Numbered from the stretch's first letter, positions 8,466 through 17,425 are shown. The stretch: DNA of 64,000 nt from Anaerolineales bacterium (GCA_014860745.1 JACZJC010000002.1:1-64000), one strand, 5' to 3'. Numbers and translations are program-made. Notes: a model not told the origin generated them from the sequence alone.

Positions 8466-9463
8466 CTGGCACTCTCCAACGGAATCACGTAGACATTAGC
8501 TGAGCCGAGCGCAGGTTCTGGACCTCCGTCCATCTGTTGGCTCAGTTGGATCACCCCGCCGAAGGAAGGAACGGTGACTGTTAGCGGAGATGGAGTGATT
8601 GGCAACGCACTACTTCCCGAACCAATCCCGGGGCAGGTTACGACATCTGTAAATGGCACCGTGTCGTAGTTCAGTTCCAACAAAAGTTGACCACTATCAC
8701 TCAGATTGCCTCGCATCTTGACCTGGCCTATTCCAAGCGAGTTCACGGCGCCGCAATTTGGTACTTTAGATGTGGAAACCCAGTACACGGGAGCCGTACC
8801 CGTGAAGATGTAGCCGGTCTCATCCGCTGTCACCTGACCATCAGTGCTCACACCCCTGAATTTGATACAACCGTACGGGCCACACCAATTCATTTGAGAG
8901 CCTATGATCACCTTGTATTTGCAATTTACGACCTTCACCGATACTTTGTCACTGACATATTGACCGTGGGCTGACGCTTCAAAATAGAGAGTTGTTGTGC
9001 CGGCCTTCTTTGCCTTAAATGTAAAGTAAGCTGTATTCGGCGTTGGTTCATAACCACCGGCCTCATCAATGTCCTCATCGGAAGGAGCTGTAGTCCGGGT
9101 GGTAAGAGTTCCTTTCTTGGCACCATGGAAGTCACCCACGCTCGGATCTTGTGAGAACGCCTCAACCGTTATTCCTTGCAGTGCGTATCGATCAAAATCA
9201 AAGCTGCCTGACGTTGTGGGGGGAGTATAGACGCGCACTGCGTATTGCGCCGTTTTTCCAACGCAGACTCTAGTTTTAGGATTTACCAGTTCCATGTAAA
9301 CATTAACCGGCACGCCAGCCGGGGCCGCTTGAGCCGGCGGTGTTTGAGTCACGCTTCCGATGGCAAGCGCGAGCATCAGCGCGATGAAAACAGTCCGCCA
9401 ACGTGGAATTGGGCTCCCAGCCTGTGTGGATAATCCCCTCGAGTTATGAGAATTTCTATTCAT
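8462..9463 (-). CDS. Hypothetical secreted protein with cohesin/Ig-like N-terminal half
   Basis: A 333-residue protein with a positively charged N-terminus, a long hydrophobic stretch (VFIALMLALAIGSV) and an Ala-rich cleavage region near residue 47. The mature N-terminal part, with VCVGKTAQYAVRVYTPP and AYFTFKAKKAGTTTLYFEA, reads like a bacterial Ig-like or invasin beta-sandwich. Two further Cys-containing segments (CGPYGCIKF, VVTCPG) follow. GAGG lies about 8 bases upstream of the ATG. It is translationally coupled to the downstream lipoprotein gene, and the pair may act together on the cell surface (inference). No enzymatic motif is visible. Confidence 0.72.
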   Translation of the reverse strand: MNRNSHNSRGLSTQAGSPIPRWRTVFIALMLALAIGSVTQTPPAQAAPAGVPVNVYMELVNPKTRVCVGKTAQYAVRVYTPPTTSGSFDFDRYALQGITVEAFSQDPSVGDFHGAKKGTLTTRTTAPSDEDIDEAGGYEPTPNTAYFTFKAKKAGTTTLYFEASAHGQYVSDKVSVKVVNCKYKVIIGSQMNWCGPYGCIKFRGVSTDGQVTADETGYIFTGTAPVYWVSTSKVPNCGAVNSLGIGQVKMRGNLSDSGQLLLELNYDTVPFTDVVTCPGIGSGSSALPITPSPLTVTVPSFGGVIQLSQQMDGGPEPALGSANVYVIPLESAR

Positions 9464-9768
9464 GGTACGTACCTCAATCTTTCATAAATAACAGGCTATC
9501 ACATGCGCAACACAATCAAAACCCTGCGCCAGCATGGCACCGGATTTTCGATAGAAGCCGCCCCCTGGAGTTGTGAGAATTTCAAGACTTTGGCCGGACT
9601 CACAATCGGTGTGATGTGGTGAGTCAATTTACCCCCGTGATAAATACCATAAATAGGGTCAATTTTGACCAAATTATGTCTGGATCATTATATCATCTAT
9701 CACAGATGTTCAATCGGGCATATTACCTGCTTCAAGGATTTGGCATGGTGAAATTGCACTAAACAAAA
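9464..9768. other. Intergenic region upstream of the secreted protein
   Basis: About 300 bp without a credible reading frame on either strand. It should hold the promoter of the minus-strand pair 8462-9463. The AT-rich stretch around 9640-9710, with repeated TCATTATATCATCTATCA-type sequence, is the likeliest place, but no convincing -35/-10 pair could be fixed. Confidence 0.5.
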
Positions 9769-9796
9769 AAAACCGAGACTCATCGCCTCAGGTTTT
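9769..9796 (-). terminator. Intrinsic terminator after the small lipoprotein gene
   Basis: On the minus strand AAAACC-TGAG pairs with CTC-GGTTTT (one bulged base), directly followed by eight T residues and GTTT. It lies 12 bp downstream of the 9809 stop. Confidence 0.85.
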
Positions 9797-9808
9797 CTTG
9801 CCTATCAT

Positions 9809-10162
9809 TTAACGCCGCCGCCTGCCTCCTGAAAATCCTAAAATGGCAAATAACAAAATAGCCCCAATAAGGAAGCCAAGGTTATACAGTGGCCCAGTGT
9901 TGTGGACTTCGTACATTTGTATTTCAGGATTGAAAAACGATATGATCAGAGTCACAACGGAAATCAGCCCATGCCAGAGTCCCGTGCCGAGGCCAGCTAC
10001 GTTTCCATTCTCTGCTGGCGTGTCCTCTTCCGGGTTGGGTCCAGGCATGGTGAATTGGATTTCGCTATCCGGCTTGCCGAGATCCACAGGTTCGCCGGGG
10101 GCACAAGCTGTCAGGGTCACAAGCAATGCGGCAAACAAAACAAGTACGAGTATTTTCTTCAT
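9809..10162 (-). CDS. Small lipoprotein with membrane segments
   Basis: A 117-residue protein: signal peptide MKKILVLVLFAALLVTLTAC with lipobox LTAC, a Pro/Glu-rich linker (GPNPEEDTPAENG), a hydrophobic segment (LWHGLISVVTLIISFF), a second transmembrane helix (YNLGFLIGAILLFAILGF) and the basic end GGRRRR. The ATG at 10162 was chosen because AGGAG lies 8 bases upstream and the signal peptide begins there; the longer frame adds 16 unlikely residues. Such small proteins are often annotated only as hypothetical. No function is visible. Confidence 0.75.
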   Translation of the reverse strand: MKKILVLVLFAALLVTLTACAPGEPVDLGKPDSEIQFTMPGPNPEEDTPAENGNVAGLGTGLWHGLISVVTLIISFFNPEIQMYEVHNTGPLYNLGFLIGAILLFAILGFSGGRRRR

Positions 10163-10308
10163 CTCACTAACTCCTCGATGATTCAATTTGAATAAGCAAT
10201 CACAGTCCATTCAAATCATACAATAAGCGTTTCTCCGCCACATCCATCAGCTGGGGAGGATTTATCTCCACCACTTGGGGGAGGGAAATTCATTCCCGGG
10301 AACATGAA

Positions 10309-10333
10309 AACCGCAGGCATATCACCTGCGGTT
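10309..10333 (-). terminator. Hairpin terminator overlapping the DUF2255 stop codon
   Basis: A 9-bp stem AACCGCAGG / CCTGCGGTT with a 7-base loop, followed on the minus strand by TTTTCATG. The U-tract is short, so termination may be partial. Confidence 0.6.
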
Positions 10334-10722
10334 CACTCTTGACTCACCACCAACTCTGTCGTCGTATCCCGCGACCTTTTCCGTGACATATCCTTCACAT
10401 ACTGAATATCCCCCGGCTTGTTGTACTTCTCCTTATACGCCGCGCTGACCAGATCCTTCAGCCGTTCGCTGCGCGTCTGGATTGCCCGAACGGGGATTTC
10501 CCTGTCACCGACGACGATACTTCCCTGCGGGTCTTCGAGGAAGGTCCGCCACCAACTGCGCGGCTTCAAGCTCCACGAACGGATGAAGACCCGTCTCTTC
10601 ACCACCACAACCCAAATTCCAATGATGCGGTGAGTCGAATCCGTGCCGGCGTGTATGCCAAGGATTCTCCCTTTCTGAAGGGTTTCGAGAACTTCATTTG
10701 AAAATCGACTTGTGGATTTCAT
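10333..10722 (-). CDS. DUF2255 family protein
   Basis: A 129-residue cytoplasmic protein. The core KPRSWWRTFLEDPQGSIVVG and the C-terminal VSAAYKEKYNK match the DUF2255 pattern: a small split-barrel-like domain often annotated as a nitroreductase-family deazaflavin relative. The ATG at 10722 has GGAGGTG five bases upstream. The longer frame adds 32 residues that overlap the neighbouring gene and are rejected. Biochemical role unknown. Confidence 0.75.
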   Translation of the reverse strand: MKSTSRFSNEVLETLQKGRILGIHAGTDSTHRIIGIWVVVVKRRVFIRSWSLKPRSWWRTFLEDPQGSIVVGDREIPVRAIQTRSERLKDLVSAAYKEKYNKPGDIQYVKDMSRKRSRDTTTELVVSQE

Positions 10723-10801
10723 CTTTACACCTCCAAGGCAAACTGTACAGGCCATCGTTTCAGATTGTTGGGATGCTTTGCTCCCGCTGAGCGGATCACC
10801 C

Positions 10802-11203
10802 CTATTTTCTCTCCTCATCCTCCAACTCCACCAGCAGCAAATCCAGAGCCCCCACAGAAATCTGAAGTTCGCGAAGTGAAATTAACATCGAAACGATCAT
10901 CAGGATCAACGCGATGGCAAAGCTCCATTGTCCGCCGATCACCCAGCCTGCGAAAAGAGCAAACATACTGACCACACAAAACAGCAGGCTCAACACTCCC
11001 ACGATCTGCATGTTGCGGATCAGATACACGCGGTGGCGCAGATTCGCGATCTGGCCGAGCAGGTTATCGTCATCGTCATTCTTGTAGCGGTCGTGCAAAT
11101 TGCGGATGATAGTGGCCAGCGTCAAAAACCGATTGGTATACGCCAGCAGCAAAAGAGATACAGTCGGGAACAACAAAGCGGGGGTCGAAAGGGTAAATTC
11201 CAT
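10802..11203 (-). CDS. DUF2721 family membrane protein
   Basis: A 133-residue protein with an N-terminal hydrophobic helix (ALLFPTVSLLLLAY), a conserved soluble stretch rich in Arg/Asn (NRFLTLATIIRNLHDRY, LRHRVYLIRNMQ), two further transmembrane helices and an acidic tail. This arrangement fits DUF2721. Starts 6 bp after the upstream gene and was probably transcribed with it. Function unknown. Confidence 0.75.
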   Translation of the reverse strand: MEFTLSTPALLFPTVSLLLLAYTNRFLTLATIIRNLHDRYKNDDDDNLLGQIANLRHRVYLIRNMQIVGVLSLLFCVVSMFALFAGWVIGGQWSFAIALILMIVSMLISLRELQISVGALDLLLVELEDEERK

Positions 11204-11209
11204 TTATAC

Positions 11210-11725
11210 CTACGCCACCCCAAAACTCACGTGGCTGGGATTCACCAGCAGCATCGGCACATGCACATTGAAATTCGGCAGGTACGGATTGCTGATATCC
11301 GCATCATAGACGGACATCCACCCCGCATGCGAAACATCCAAATAAGTGGTCAGGTCGGTCTGCGCCGAAATTCGCAGTTTCGCTTTGAGCATAAAGGATC
11401 CCATCAACATATCCACCGGCTGCATTCTGCGGTTCGTCTCAGAGGCATCGTAATCCAGCGGATCCTGGGCGGGCGGCGCCAGATGAAACGCGGTCACCTC
11501 CGCTGTCGGGACGAACACCTCGGAATAAGCAAACGATTTGGGCGGCGTCCCGCTCAACAGGATCACATTCGGTCTGTGTACCTCGATATAATTCGGAACT
11601 CCCTGCGTGCGCAGCCAGATGCTCACCCGCAAATTTTCCTTGATCACAATCTCCCCGCGCACAAGCATATTATGAGTGTACAACATCACCAGAGCAGTTT
11701 TTTCGTCAGGGGCCAGCGGCTTCAT
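11210..11725 (-). CDS. Hypothetical protein
   Basis: A 171-residue protein without signal peptide or transmembrane helix. Beta-rich N-terminal half (NMLVRGEIVIKENLRVSIWL, YIEVHRPNVILL) and a second half with GSFMLKAKLRISAQ. The ATG at 11725 has AGGAGTG five to six bases upstream, better placed than the in-frame codon 15 bases earlier. It is first in a minus-strand set with the DUF2721 gene. I do not recognise the family. Confidence 0.65.
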   Translation of the reverse strand: MKPLAPDEKTALVMLYTHNMLVRGEIVIKENLRVSIWLRTQGVPNYIEVHRPNVILLSGTPPKSFAYSEVFVPTAEVTAFHLAPPAQDPLDYDASETNRRMQPVDMLMGSFMLKAKLRISAQTDLTTYLDVSHAGWMSVYDADISNPYLPNFNVHVPMLLVNPSHVSFGVA

Positions 11726-11896
11726 TGACACTCCTTCCATTCGAATTGATTATACAACACCCTTCCATGCCGCTGCTGGAACATTTACGGAATGCCACAT
11801 ACTTTGGCAAACCTGGAGCATAAATTTAGACGTGAAAGCCAATCGAAACATCTGCCGATTTATGAGACAAGCGGTATACTCCCACCCAATCTTCTT

Positions 11897-13621
11897 ATGA
11901 CATCCACCCCGAAGAACAACAAACGCTGGATCATCCCGCCTCGCATCACGCCCGAAGCTGATTCGGAACTATCGAAATTCCCACCCGTTTTGCGGCAGAT
12001 CCTTTTCAATCGCGGCTACGCCACCGAAGCTGATGCGCGCGCCTATCTAAACGCCAAACCCGGCATCAGCTATGACCCGTTCCAAATGACGGACATGCGC
12101 AAAGCCGTAGTCCGAATCCAATTTGCCATCCAAAACAAGGAACCCATCGCCATCTACGGCGATTACGATGTGGACGGAGTCACCGCCACTGCCCTGCTCG
12201 TGGAGGCGCTGAGAAATCTAAACGCGGACGTGCGCGGCTACATCCCCAACCGCTTTGAAGAAGGCTACGGATTAAATAACAACGCGTTGGATGAACTCAA
12301 AGCCGATGGAGTCAAACTCGTCCTCACCGTGGACTGCGGCATCCGCTCGCCAAGTGAAGCGCTTCACGCCCAAACCATCGGCCTGGACCTCATTATCAGC
12401 GATCACCACCACCCCGACGGTGAAAACCTGCCCCCCGCCTTTGCCGTCATCAACCCCAAACAACATGGGGATATGTATCCCGATAAAGACCTCGCTGGTG
12501 TAGGAATTGCATACAAAATAGCGGAAGCTCTTTTGGGCGAGGGACAACAAACCGTAGACAACAGTCAAATCCTAAACAATCTTCTCGATCTGGTTGCATT
12601 GGGAACCGTCGCCGACCTGGCTCCCCTCGTCGGAGAGAACAGAATCCTGGTACGAAAAGGTCTTCGGCAGATGCGGCAAACCACGCGGCAGGGATTATTC
12701 TCGCTCGCGGCGGTATCCGAACTTAAGTTGGCAAAGGTCAACGCAGGGCATATCGGCTTCATGCTTGGACCGCGTTTGAATGCTGCGGGCAGATTAAAGG
12801 AAGCGCTCGCCGCATTTGAGTTATTGACCACCAACGATGTTTTTAAAGCGGGCGAACTTGCCCAAATGCTCGACATGCAAAACCGCGAACGCCAGCGCAT
12901 CACCCGCGATATGCAAAAACAAGCTGAAGAAATAGCAGTGAGCGAAGACCCGGAGGCCTATCTGCTCTTTGCTGCGCATGAAGAATTTAACTCGGGAGTT
13001 GTCGGTCTCGCCGCCTCCCGCCTGACGGAAAGCTACTATCGCCCCGCCATTGTCGCTGCCAAAGGCACCGATGAGACTCGCGGCTCCTGCCGTTCGATTC
13101 CCGAATTCCACATCACCGACGCCCTCGATCAATGCGCAGACTTGCTCGTCCGCCACGGGGGGCATGCGGCGGCGGCCGGTTTCACAGTGAAGAATGAAAA
13201 TCTGTCCGAGTTGGTTGCACGGCTAAAGGCCATCGCGAAGGAAAAACTGTCTCACGAAGATCTCAGGCCCACGGTCACGGCAGATGCGGAAGTTTCGCTT
13301 GTCGATATCCGCCCGGATTTGTATGAAAAATGTCTACGATTTCTTGAACCCACCGGTTATGGAAATCGCGAGGCAGCGTTTGTCGCGCGGGGCGTCAAAG
13401 TCAAAAGCTCCCGCACTGTCGGCGCAGATGGCAAGCATTTAAAGTTGACTCTTGAGGATGAGACTCGAACCGCACACGATGCCATTGGCTTCAAACTCGG
13501 AGACTGGCAAAAAAATATGCCCCCGCGTGTGGATATTTTATTCACTTATGAAGTGAACGAATACAACGGCCGCGTGGGCTATCAATTGAATTTAAAGGAT
13601 CTGAGGGCGGCAACGGGTTAA
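11897..13621 (+). CDS. recJ: Single-stranded-DNA-specific exonuclease RecJ
   Basis: 5'-3' exonuclease acting on single-stranded DNA in recombination and mismatch repair. The DHH-family motifs are all visible: YGDYDVDGVTAT (motif I), VDCGIRS (II), ISDHHHPDGE (III), PDKDLAGVGIAYK (IV), plus the DHHA1 domain with ending motif GGHAAAAGFTV and a C-terminal OB-like domain (NRE AAFVARGVKVKSSRTVG). About 574 residues from the ATG at 11897, a normal length. The 35 extra N-terminal residues of the longer frame are not conserved-looking and overlap the intergenic region. Converges with the SDR gene 12 bp away. Confidence 0.93.
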   Translation: MTSTPKNNKRWIIPPRITPEADSELSKFPPVLRQILFNRGYATEADARAYLNAKPGISYDPFQMTDMRKAVVRIQFAIQNKEPIAIYGDYDVDGVTATALLVEALRNLNADVRGYIPNRFEEGYGLNNNALDELKADGVKLVLTVDCGIRSPSEALHAQTIGLDLIISDHHHPDGENLPPAFAVINPKQHGDMYPDKDLAGVGIAYKIAEALLGEGQQTVDNSQILNNLLDLVALGTVADLAPLVGENRILVRKGLRQMRQTTRQGLFSLAAVSELKLAKVNAGHIGFMLGPRLNAAGRLKEALAAFELLTTNDVFKAGELAQMLDMQNRERQRITRDMQKQAEEIAVSEDPEAYLLFAAHEEFNSGVVGLAASRLTESYYRPAIVAAKGTDETRGSCRSIPEFHITDALDQCADLLVRHGGHAAAAGFTVKNENLSELVARLKAIAKEKLSHEDLRPTVTADAEVSLVDIRPDLYEKCLRFLEPTGYGNREAAFVARGVKVKSSRTVGADGKHLKLTLEDETRTAHDAIGFKLGDWQKNMPPRVDILFTYEVNEYNGRVGYQLNLKDLRAATG

Positions 13622-13633
13622 TAATCTGAACGA

Positions 13634-14458
13634 TTATTTCACATTCAATTCATCTTCCCGCTCGGGAATGGTGAAGCGGGTGATGGTGGTGTAATCCACA
13701 AAGCCGGGGATGAATTTATTCATGAACGCAGTTACACTCCATAACCAGGGGATGATCCACATGCGGCGCGGACGGCGCACCAATTTTACAACGGCGCTGC
13801 CAACCTGTTCCGCAGTCAACAGCATGAATTTTGGTGTCGAGGCATTTGTCTTGCGTTTGATGCCTGCATGCTGGTTGAACTCAGTGACCACCCCGCCGGG
13901 ATAGATCAATGAAACGTCGATGCCCCATGGTTTTACTTCACGCCGCAGGGCTTCCGAGAATCCATGCACGGCATGTTTCGACGCGGCATAGATGGTATAG
14001 GTAGGCGTACCGATCAGCCCGGCCATGGAGCACATATTAATGATGCTGCCGGCGCGCTGTTTGATCATCACCGGCAACACCTGCCGCGTGGTCTGAATGA
14101 CGCCCATTACGTTCACGTCGATCTGCGCCTGAATATCTTTAATTGGATCGAGATTCTCAAGCCAATCCAGCCTTCCAAAACCCGCATTGTTTACAAGCAC
14201 GTCGATGCGCCCGAATTTTTCAAGGGTTTGCGCAACCAGCATTTGAATGTCTTCAAGTTTGGAGAGGTCGGCCTGTACAACGAAAGTTTCCGCGCCGTTC
14301 CCCATCGAATTTATATCCATGGCAAGGGATTGAAGCTTGTCCACACGGCGGGCGGCAAGGACGATCTTCGCTCCTTCGCGCCCAAATTCTCGGGCAGTGG
14401 CTTCTCCAATACCAGAGGAAGCGCCAGTAACAATAACCACTTTACCTTTAATGTCCAT
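13634..14458 (-). CDS. Short-chain dehydrogenase/reductase (SDR)
   Basis: A 274-residue classical SDR with NAD(P)-binding TGASSGIGEATA, the NNAGFG motif, catalytic Ser in IINMCSMAG and the Tyr-x3-Lys pair in YAASKHA. An Arg after the second strand (AARRV) suggests NADP(H). The C-terminal region with FMLLTAEQVGSAVVKLVRRPRR resembles the YqjQ/DltE-like group acting on lipids or small alcohols. RBS AAAGGAG precedes the ATG. A palindromic repeat lies directly upstream. The substrate cannot be deduced. Confidence 0.88.
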   Translation of the reverse strand: MDIKGKVVIVTGASSGIGEATAREFGREGAKIVLAARRVDKLQSLAMDINSMGNGAETFVVQADLSKLEDIQMLVAQTLEKFGRIDVLVNNAGFGRLDWLENLDPIKDIQAQIDVNVMGVIQTTRQVLPVMIKQRAGSIINMCSMAGLIGTPTYTIYAASKHAVHGFSEALRREVKPWGIDVSLIYPGGVVTEFNQHAGIKRKTNASTPKFMLLTAEQVGSAVVKLVRRPRRMWIIPWLWSVTAFMNKFIPGFVDYTTITRFTIPEREDELNVK

Positions 14459-14482
14459 TGGATTCTCCTTTCATCTTCTTCC

Positions 14483-14579
14483 GTCATTGCGAGCCGCCGC
14501 TCTTGCACCTGGCGGTGAAGCAATCTCCAACATGATGAGAAGATTCTTTCGGTCAGACAAACACCGCCCTCGCAACGAC
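14483..14579. repeat. Palindromic REP/MITE-like intergenic repeat, copy 2
   Basis: The arms GTCATTGCGAG and CTCGCAACGAC flank inner GAAGCAATCTCC and AGAAGATTCTTTC boxes. It matches copies at 5911-6027 and 51503-51653 in its outer arms, but is shorter. It fills the whole gap between the SDR gene and the end of the TolB-like gene. Confidence 0.78.
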
Positions 14580-14585
14580 ATGCTG

Positions 14586-15596
14586 TCACGGACCCCAGCG
14601 GGGCTGGTAATCACAATAATCGTTGTTGGTCACCCGGCGCACATCTGTCCCATCCACCCGCATGATGTAAATCTCGCAGCCGTGATCATCGCCGAATCTA
14701 TCAAAGTAGGAGGTGAATACCACCCACTGTCCATCCGGCGAAAAGGATGGGCCTTGTGAATTTCCGCCGGTCGGGGATAGCATCCTTGCATTCGAGCCGT
14801 CCGCGTTCATAATGTAGACATCGCGGTTCCACGGCTGGCCGGAATAGGTGACAATGACCTGTCCATCGGGCGACCAATCGCTCCGGCCGCGCATGGCAGG
14901 CAGGCTGCTAATTCTTTTTAGTTCGCTGCCATCGGTGCTGATGCTGAATAATTGCACCGCGCCTTCCATATCCGAAGCAAACAAAATCAGGCTTCCATCC
15001 GGCGACCAGGTCGGGTCCCATCCGGTGGCATTCTGAATTTTGCGCGGGCTGCTTCCATCGCGATTCATCAGCCATAATTCGTTTGCGTTTGCCGTTGAAA
15101 GTTTAAAGACTATGGTCGAACCATCGGGTGAAATTTCGGGGCCGTTCAAATTGCCGAGCCGGTCGGTCAATTGGGTGATGGACCCAGAAGCAATTTCCAC
15201 CTCATAAATTTCATAAATATTCGGCTCGCGGAAGGCGGCATAGACCACGCTCTTCCCATCAGGCGCGACAGACGGATAGTAATGTTGTTTTGTATTATCG
15301 GTGGTCAGGCGGCGAAAGCCTGTCCCATCCGCATTGATGATGCAGATTTGATTATTGGCCGTGACTTTGAATACCTGACAGGTATAGGCGATCTGCCCGG
15401 ACGGCTCTCCCCCAGGGACGGCTGGTACAACAGCCTGATTATCAGATTCCCCTGACAGCGGGGTGGCGGCCGCGAGTGTGGCAAACAGGTCCGGGGTTGG
15501 GTTGGAAGCAGTGGAGGGGATGTTGCAGGCAAAGATGAATATCAATCCCGCCAATAAAATCAATGTGGTCCGGGTATTCATCTTATAAAGATTCAA
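14586..15596 (-). CDS. TolB-like WD40/PD40 beta-propeller lipoprotein
   Basis: A 336-residue exported lipoprotein (lipobox IFAC near residue 24) with about five PD40/TolB-type blades, each carrying the diagnostic SPDGxxVxF pattern (YPSVAPDGKSVVYAAF, SPDGSTIVFKL, WSPDGSLILFASD, SFSPDGQWVVFTSYF). Probably a surface or cell-wall binding protein. The start is likely the TTG at 15596: AAGGAG lies 7 bases upstream of it, whereas the ATG five codons later has no ribosome-binding site. It stands alone between a repeat and rnpB. Ligand unknown. Confidence 0.82.
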   Translation of the reverse strand: MNLYKMNTRTTLILLAGLIFIFACNIPSTASNPTPDLFATLAAATPLSGESDNQAVVPAVPGGEPSGQIAYTCQVFKVTANNQICIINADGTGFRRLTTDNTKQHYYPSVAPDGKSVVYAAFREPNIYEIYEVEIASGSITQLTDRLGNLNGPEISPDGSTIVFKLSTANANELWLMNRDGSSPRKIQNATGWDPTWSPDGSLILFASDMEGAVQLFSISTDGSELKRISSLPAMRGRSDWSPDGQVIVTYSGQPWNRDVYIMNADGSNARMLSPTGGNSQGPSFSPDGQWVVFTSYFDRFGDDHGCEIYIMRVDGTDVRRVTNNDYCDYQPRWGP

Positions 15597-15639
15597 ACTG
15601 GAACTCCTTACCAGTAAATCGACAATCAGAAGATAACGC

Positions 15640-16099
15640 CTCAGGCTGGTCTATAAGCCGCATTCTGTCCGGCAGATTGCTCTGCCTGTGCAGTCATCTC
15701 TCTGGGCGATGTGTCGCCACATCGCTCGGTGCAGCCTACCCGGAACTGGCCTCTCCCACAAGAGGAAGAGGCGCTTGCGAAGACGAGCCGTCTCCCATCG
15801 TCCACAGACGATTTCGTCCCTGCTTGGCCTTGCTCCCGGCGGGGGTTACCTGGCCACACGCATTACTGCGCGCGCCGGTGGTCTCTTACACCACCTTTTC
15901 ACCATCACTCTCACCCCGAGGGGTGGAGAGCTGTTTGTTTCTGTGGCCCTTATCCGGCAGGTTCACGCTTTTCAGCGTGTTCCCGTCAACGAGTGACGGG
16001 AGTTCCCCGCCCCGGGTGCTATCCGACGCCGTGCTCTATGGAGTGCGGACTTTCCTCGATCCCGACAACGCAGGACCGCGACTGCCCGACCAGCCTGAG
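15640..16099 (-). ncRNA. rnpB: RNase P RNA (bacterial class A)
   Basis: RNA subunit of ribonuclease P, which matures tRNA 5' ends. On the minus strand the 5' and 3' ends form a perfect 12-bp P1 helix (CTCAGGCTGGTC with GACCAGCCTGAG). Near the 5' end is the universally conserved GAGGAAAGTCCGCACTCC; near the 3' end are AGAGAGATGACTGC and GGACAGAATGCGGCTTATAG. The ACAGAAA element and GGTAA/GCACCGAG-type loops fit class A. At about 460 nt it is long for the class, probably because of an extended P12 or P3 arm. The reading frames in this stretch are shadows. A promoter sits just upstream. Confidence 0.95.
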
Positions 16100-16106
16100 T
16101 AATTTC

Positions 16107-16135
16107 ATGATACTCGCAAGGGAAGGGGCGGTCAA
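16107..16135 (-). promoter_or_regulatory. Promoter of rnpB
   Basis: On the minus strand TTGACC (16130-16135) is followed after exactly 17 bases by TATCAT (16107-16112), about 7 bases before the expected RNA 5' end. A good sigma-A promoter. Confidence 0.8.
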
Positions 16136-16215
16136 CGTCTCAAAGGTGGACATTTCGGGAAAAGACATTAAAATAGAGAGGCATTTATCACCCAAGCAAT
16201 AAACGAGGAATCATC

Positions 16216-17352
16216 TTGAGCAACATGCCCGGCAAATTTGTGATCGGTCTTACTGGCAACATAGCAACTGGAAAAAGCGTTGTGCGCCGCATGCTGGAGC
16301 ATTTGGGTGCGTACACCATCGATGCAGATGCGCTCACCCACCGAACCTATGCAAAAGGTGCGCCAGGCTACCAGCAGGTGATCGATAAATTTGGAAAGTG
16401 GCTGCTCAACAAAGACGGCGAGATCGACCGCAAGAAGCTTGGCAACCTTGTCTTCTCTGACCCGGAGGCCATGAAGCAACTGGAAGCGATCGTCCATCCG
16501 CTTGTTCGTCAGGCGGCGCAGATTCTCACCAAACGCGCCACCCAGCCTGTGGTCGTGATCGAAGCGATCAAACTCCTTGAAGGTGAATTGCGAAAGGTGT
16601 GCGATTCCATCTGGGTGACGAATGCCCCGGAAGAGGTGCAAGTGGAACGGCTGGTCCGCAAACGCGGGTTGACCCGCGGCCAGGCCCTGGAACGAATCCA
16701 TTCGCAATCAGCGCAAAGCGCGAAGGTGGCAGTGGCGAATATTGTCATCACGAACACCGGCTCGTATGATGATCTTTGGAAACAGGTCGGCGAAGCCTGG
16801 AAGGAAATTGTCCCCGGTGCCGGGGAAGCCGCCGTTGAAACTGCCGTTATCAAAAAAACTCCGACTGGTGAATTTTCAGTCAAACGCGGCAAGCCGAAAC
16901 ACTCGGCATCCATAGCGGAGTTGATCACCCGCCTTGGTAAGCGCAAGGTGACCGCCAGTGATGTGATGGAGGATTTCGGCGATAAAGCCTATATGATTCT
17001 GGAACAGGATGGTCAATTGGTGGGGCTGGCCGGCTGGCAGGTGGAAAACCTTGTAACACGCACCACCGAAATTTATCTCGAAGAGCACGTAAATGCACAA
17101 AAGGCGCTCGAAACCCTTGTGAAGGAAGTGGAAAGCGCCTCAGGCGAATTACAAAGTGAAGCTTCGCTCGTCTTCGCATTGCATGAACTCTCGAATCAGG
17201 AAGAACTCTGGAAACAACTCGGCTACGAACGCCGCACACCGGAAACCCTTGGCGTGCAAGCCTGGCAGGACGCCGCAACCGAATCCAACCCCCCAGGAAG
17301 CGTGCTCTTCTTTAAACAATTGCGCCAGGATCGCGTCCTGCGCCCCATTTAA
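16216..17352 (+). CDS. coaE: Dephospho-CoA kinase CoaE fused to a C-terminal GNAT-like domain
   Basis: Residues 1 to about 205 are dephospho-CoA kinase, the last step of coenzyme A synthesis: P-loop GNIATGKS (14-21), the DADALTH motif, HPLVRQ, and the lid VERLVRKRGLTRGQALERI with Q-rich SAQSAK after it. Normal CoaE ends near here. A linker and an extra domain of about 170 residues follow (DKAYMILEQDGQLVGLAGWQ, KALETLVKEVES, LWKQLGYERRT), whose strand-helix order and terminal LGYERR resemble a GNAT acetyltransferase; the acetyl-CoA P-loop is not clear, so it may be non-catalytic. The start is probably TTG at 16216 (GAGGAA 7 bases upstream); an ATG three codons later is possible. It begins the plus-strand run that includes cdaA. 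Confidence 0.88.
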   Translation: MSNMPGKFVIGLTGNIATGKSVVRRMLEHLGAYTIDADALTHRTYAKGAPGYQQVIDKFGKWLLNKDGEIDRKKLGNLVFSDPEAMKQLEAIVHPLVRQAAQILTKRATQPVVVIEAIKLLEGELRKVCDSIWVTNAPEEVQVERLVRKRGLTRGQALERIHSQSAQSAKVAVANIVITNTGSYDDLWKQVGEAWKEIVPGAGEAAVETAVIKKTPTGEFSVKRGKPKHSASIAELITRLGKRKVTASDVMEDFGDKAYMILEQDGQLVGLAGWQVENLVTRTTEIYLEEHVNAQKALETLVKEVESASGELQSEASLVFALHELSNQEELWKQLGYERRTPETLGVQAWQDAATESNPPGSVLFFKQLRQDRVLRPI

Positions 17353-17425
17353 GGTTGAGAGTCGGTATCAGGTAGTTAGGTTTACCCTCCCCTGATTGCC
17401 GATCCTCCACCCTCCACCCTAAACC

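Noticed and set aside
10928-11728. 266-codon open frame on the plus strand
   Set aside because: Antisense to DUF2721 and the neighbouring gene; His/Gln-rich translation typical of a shadow frame.
15563-16102. Open frames across the rnpB region
   Set aside because: The stretch is RNase P RNA on the minus strand; the frames follow from its GC-rich structure.
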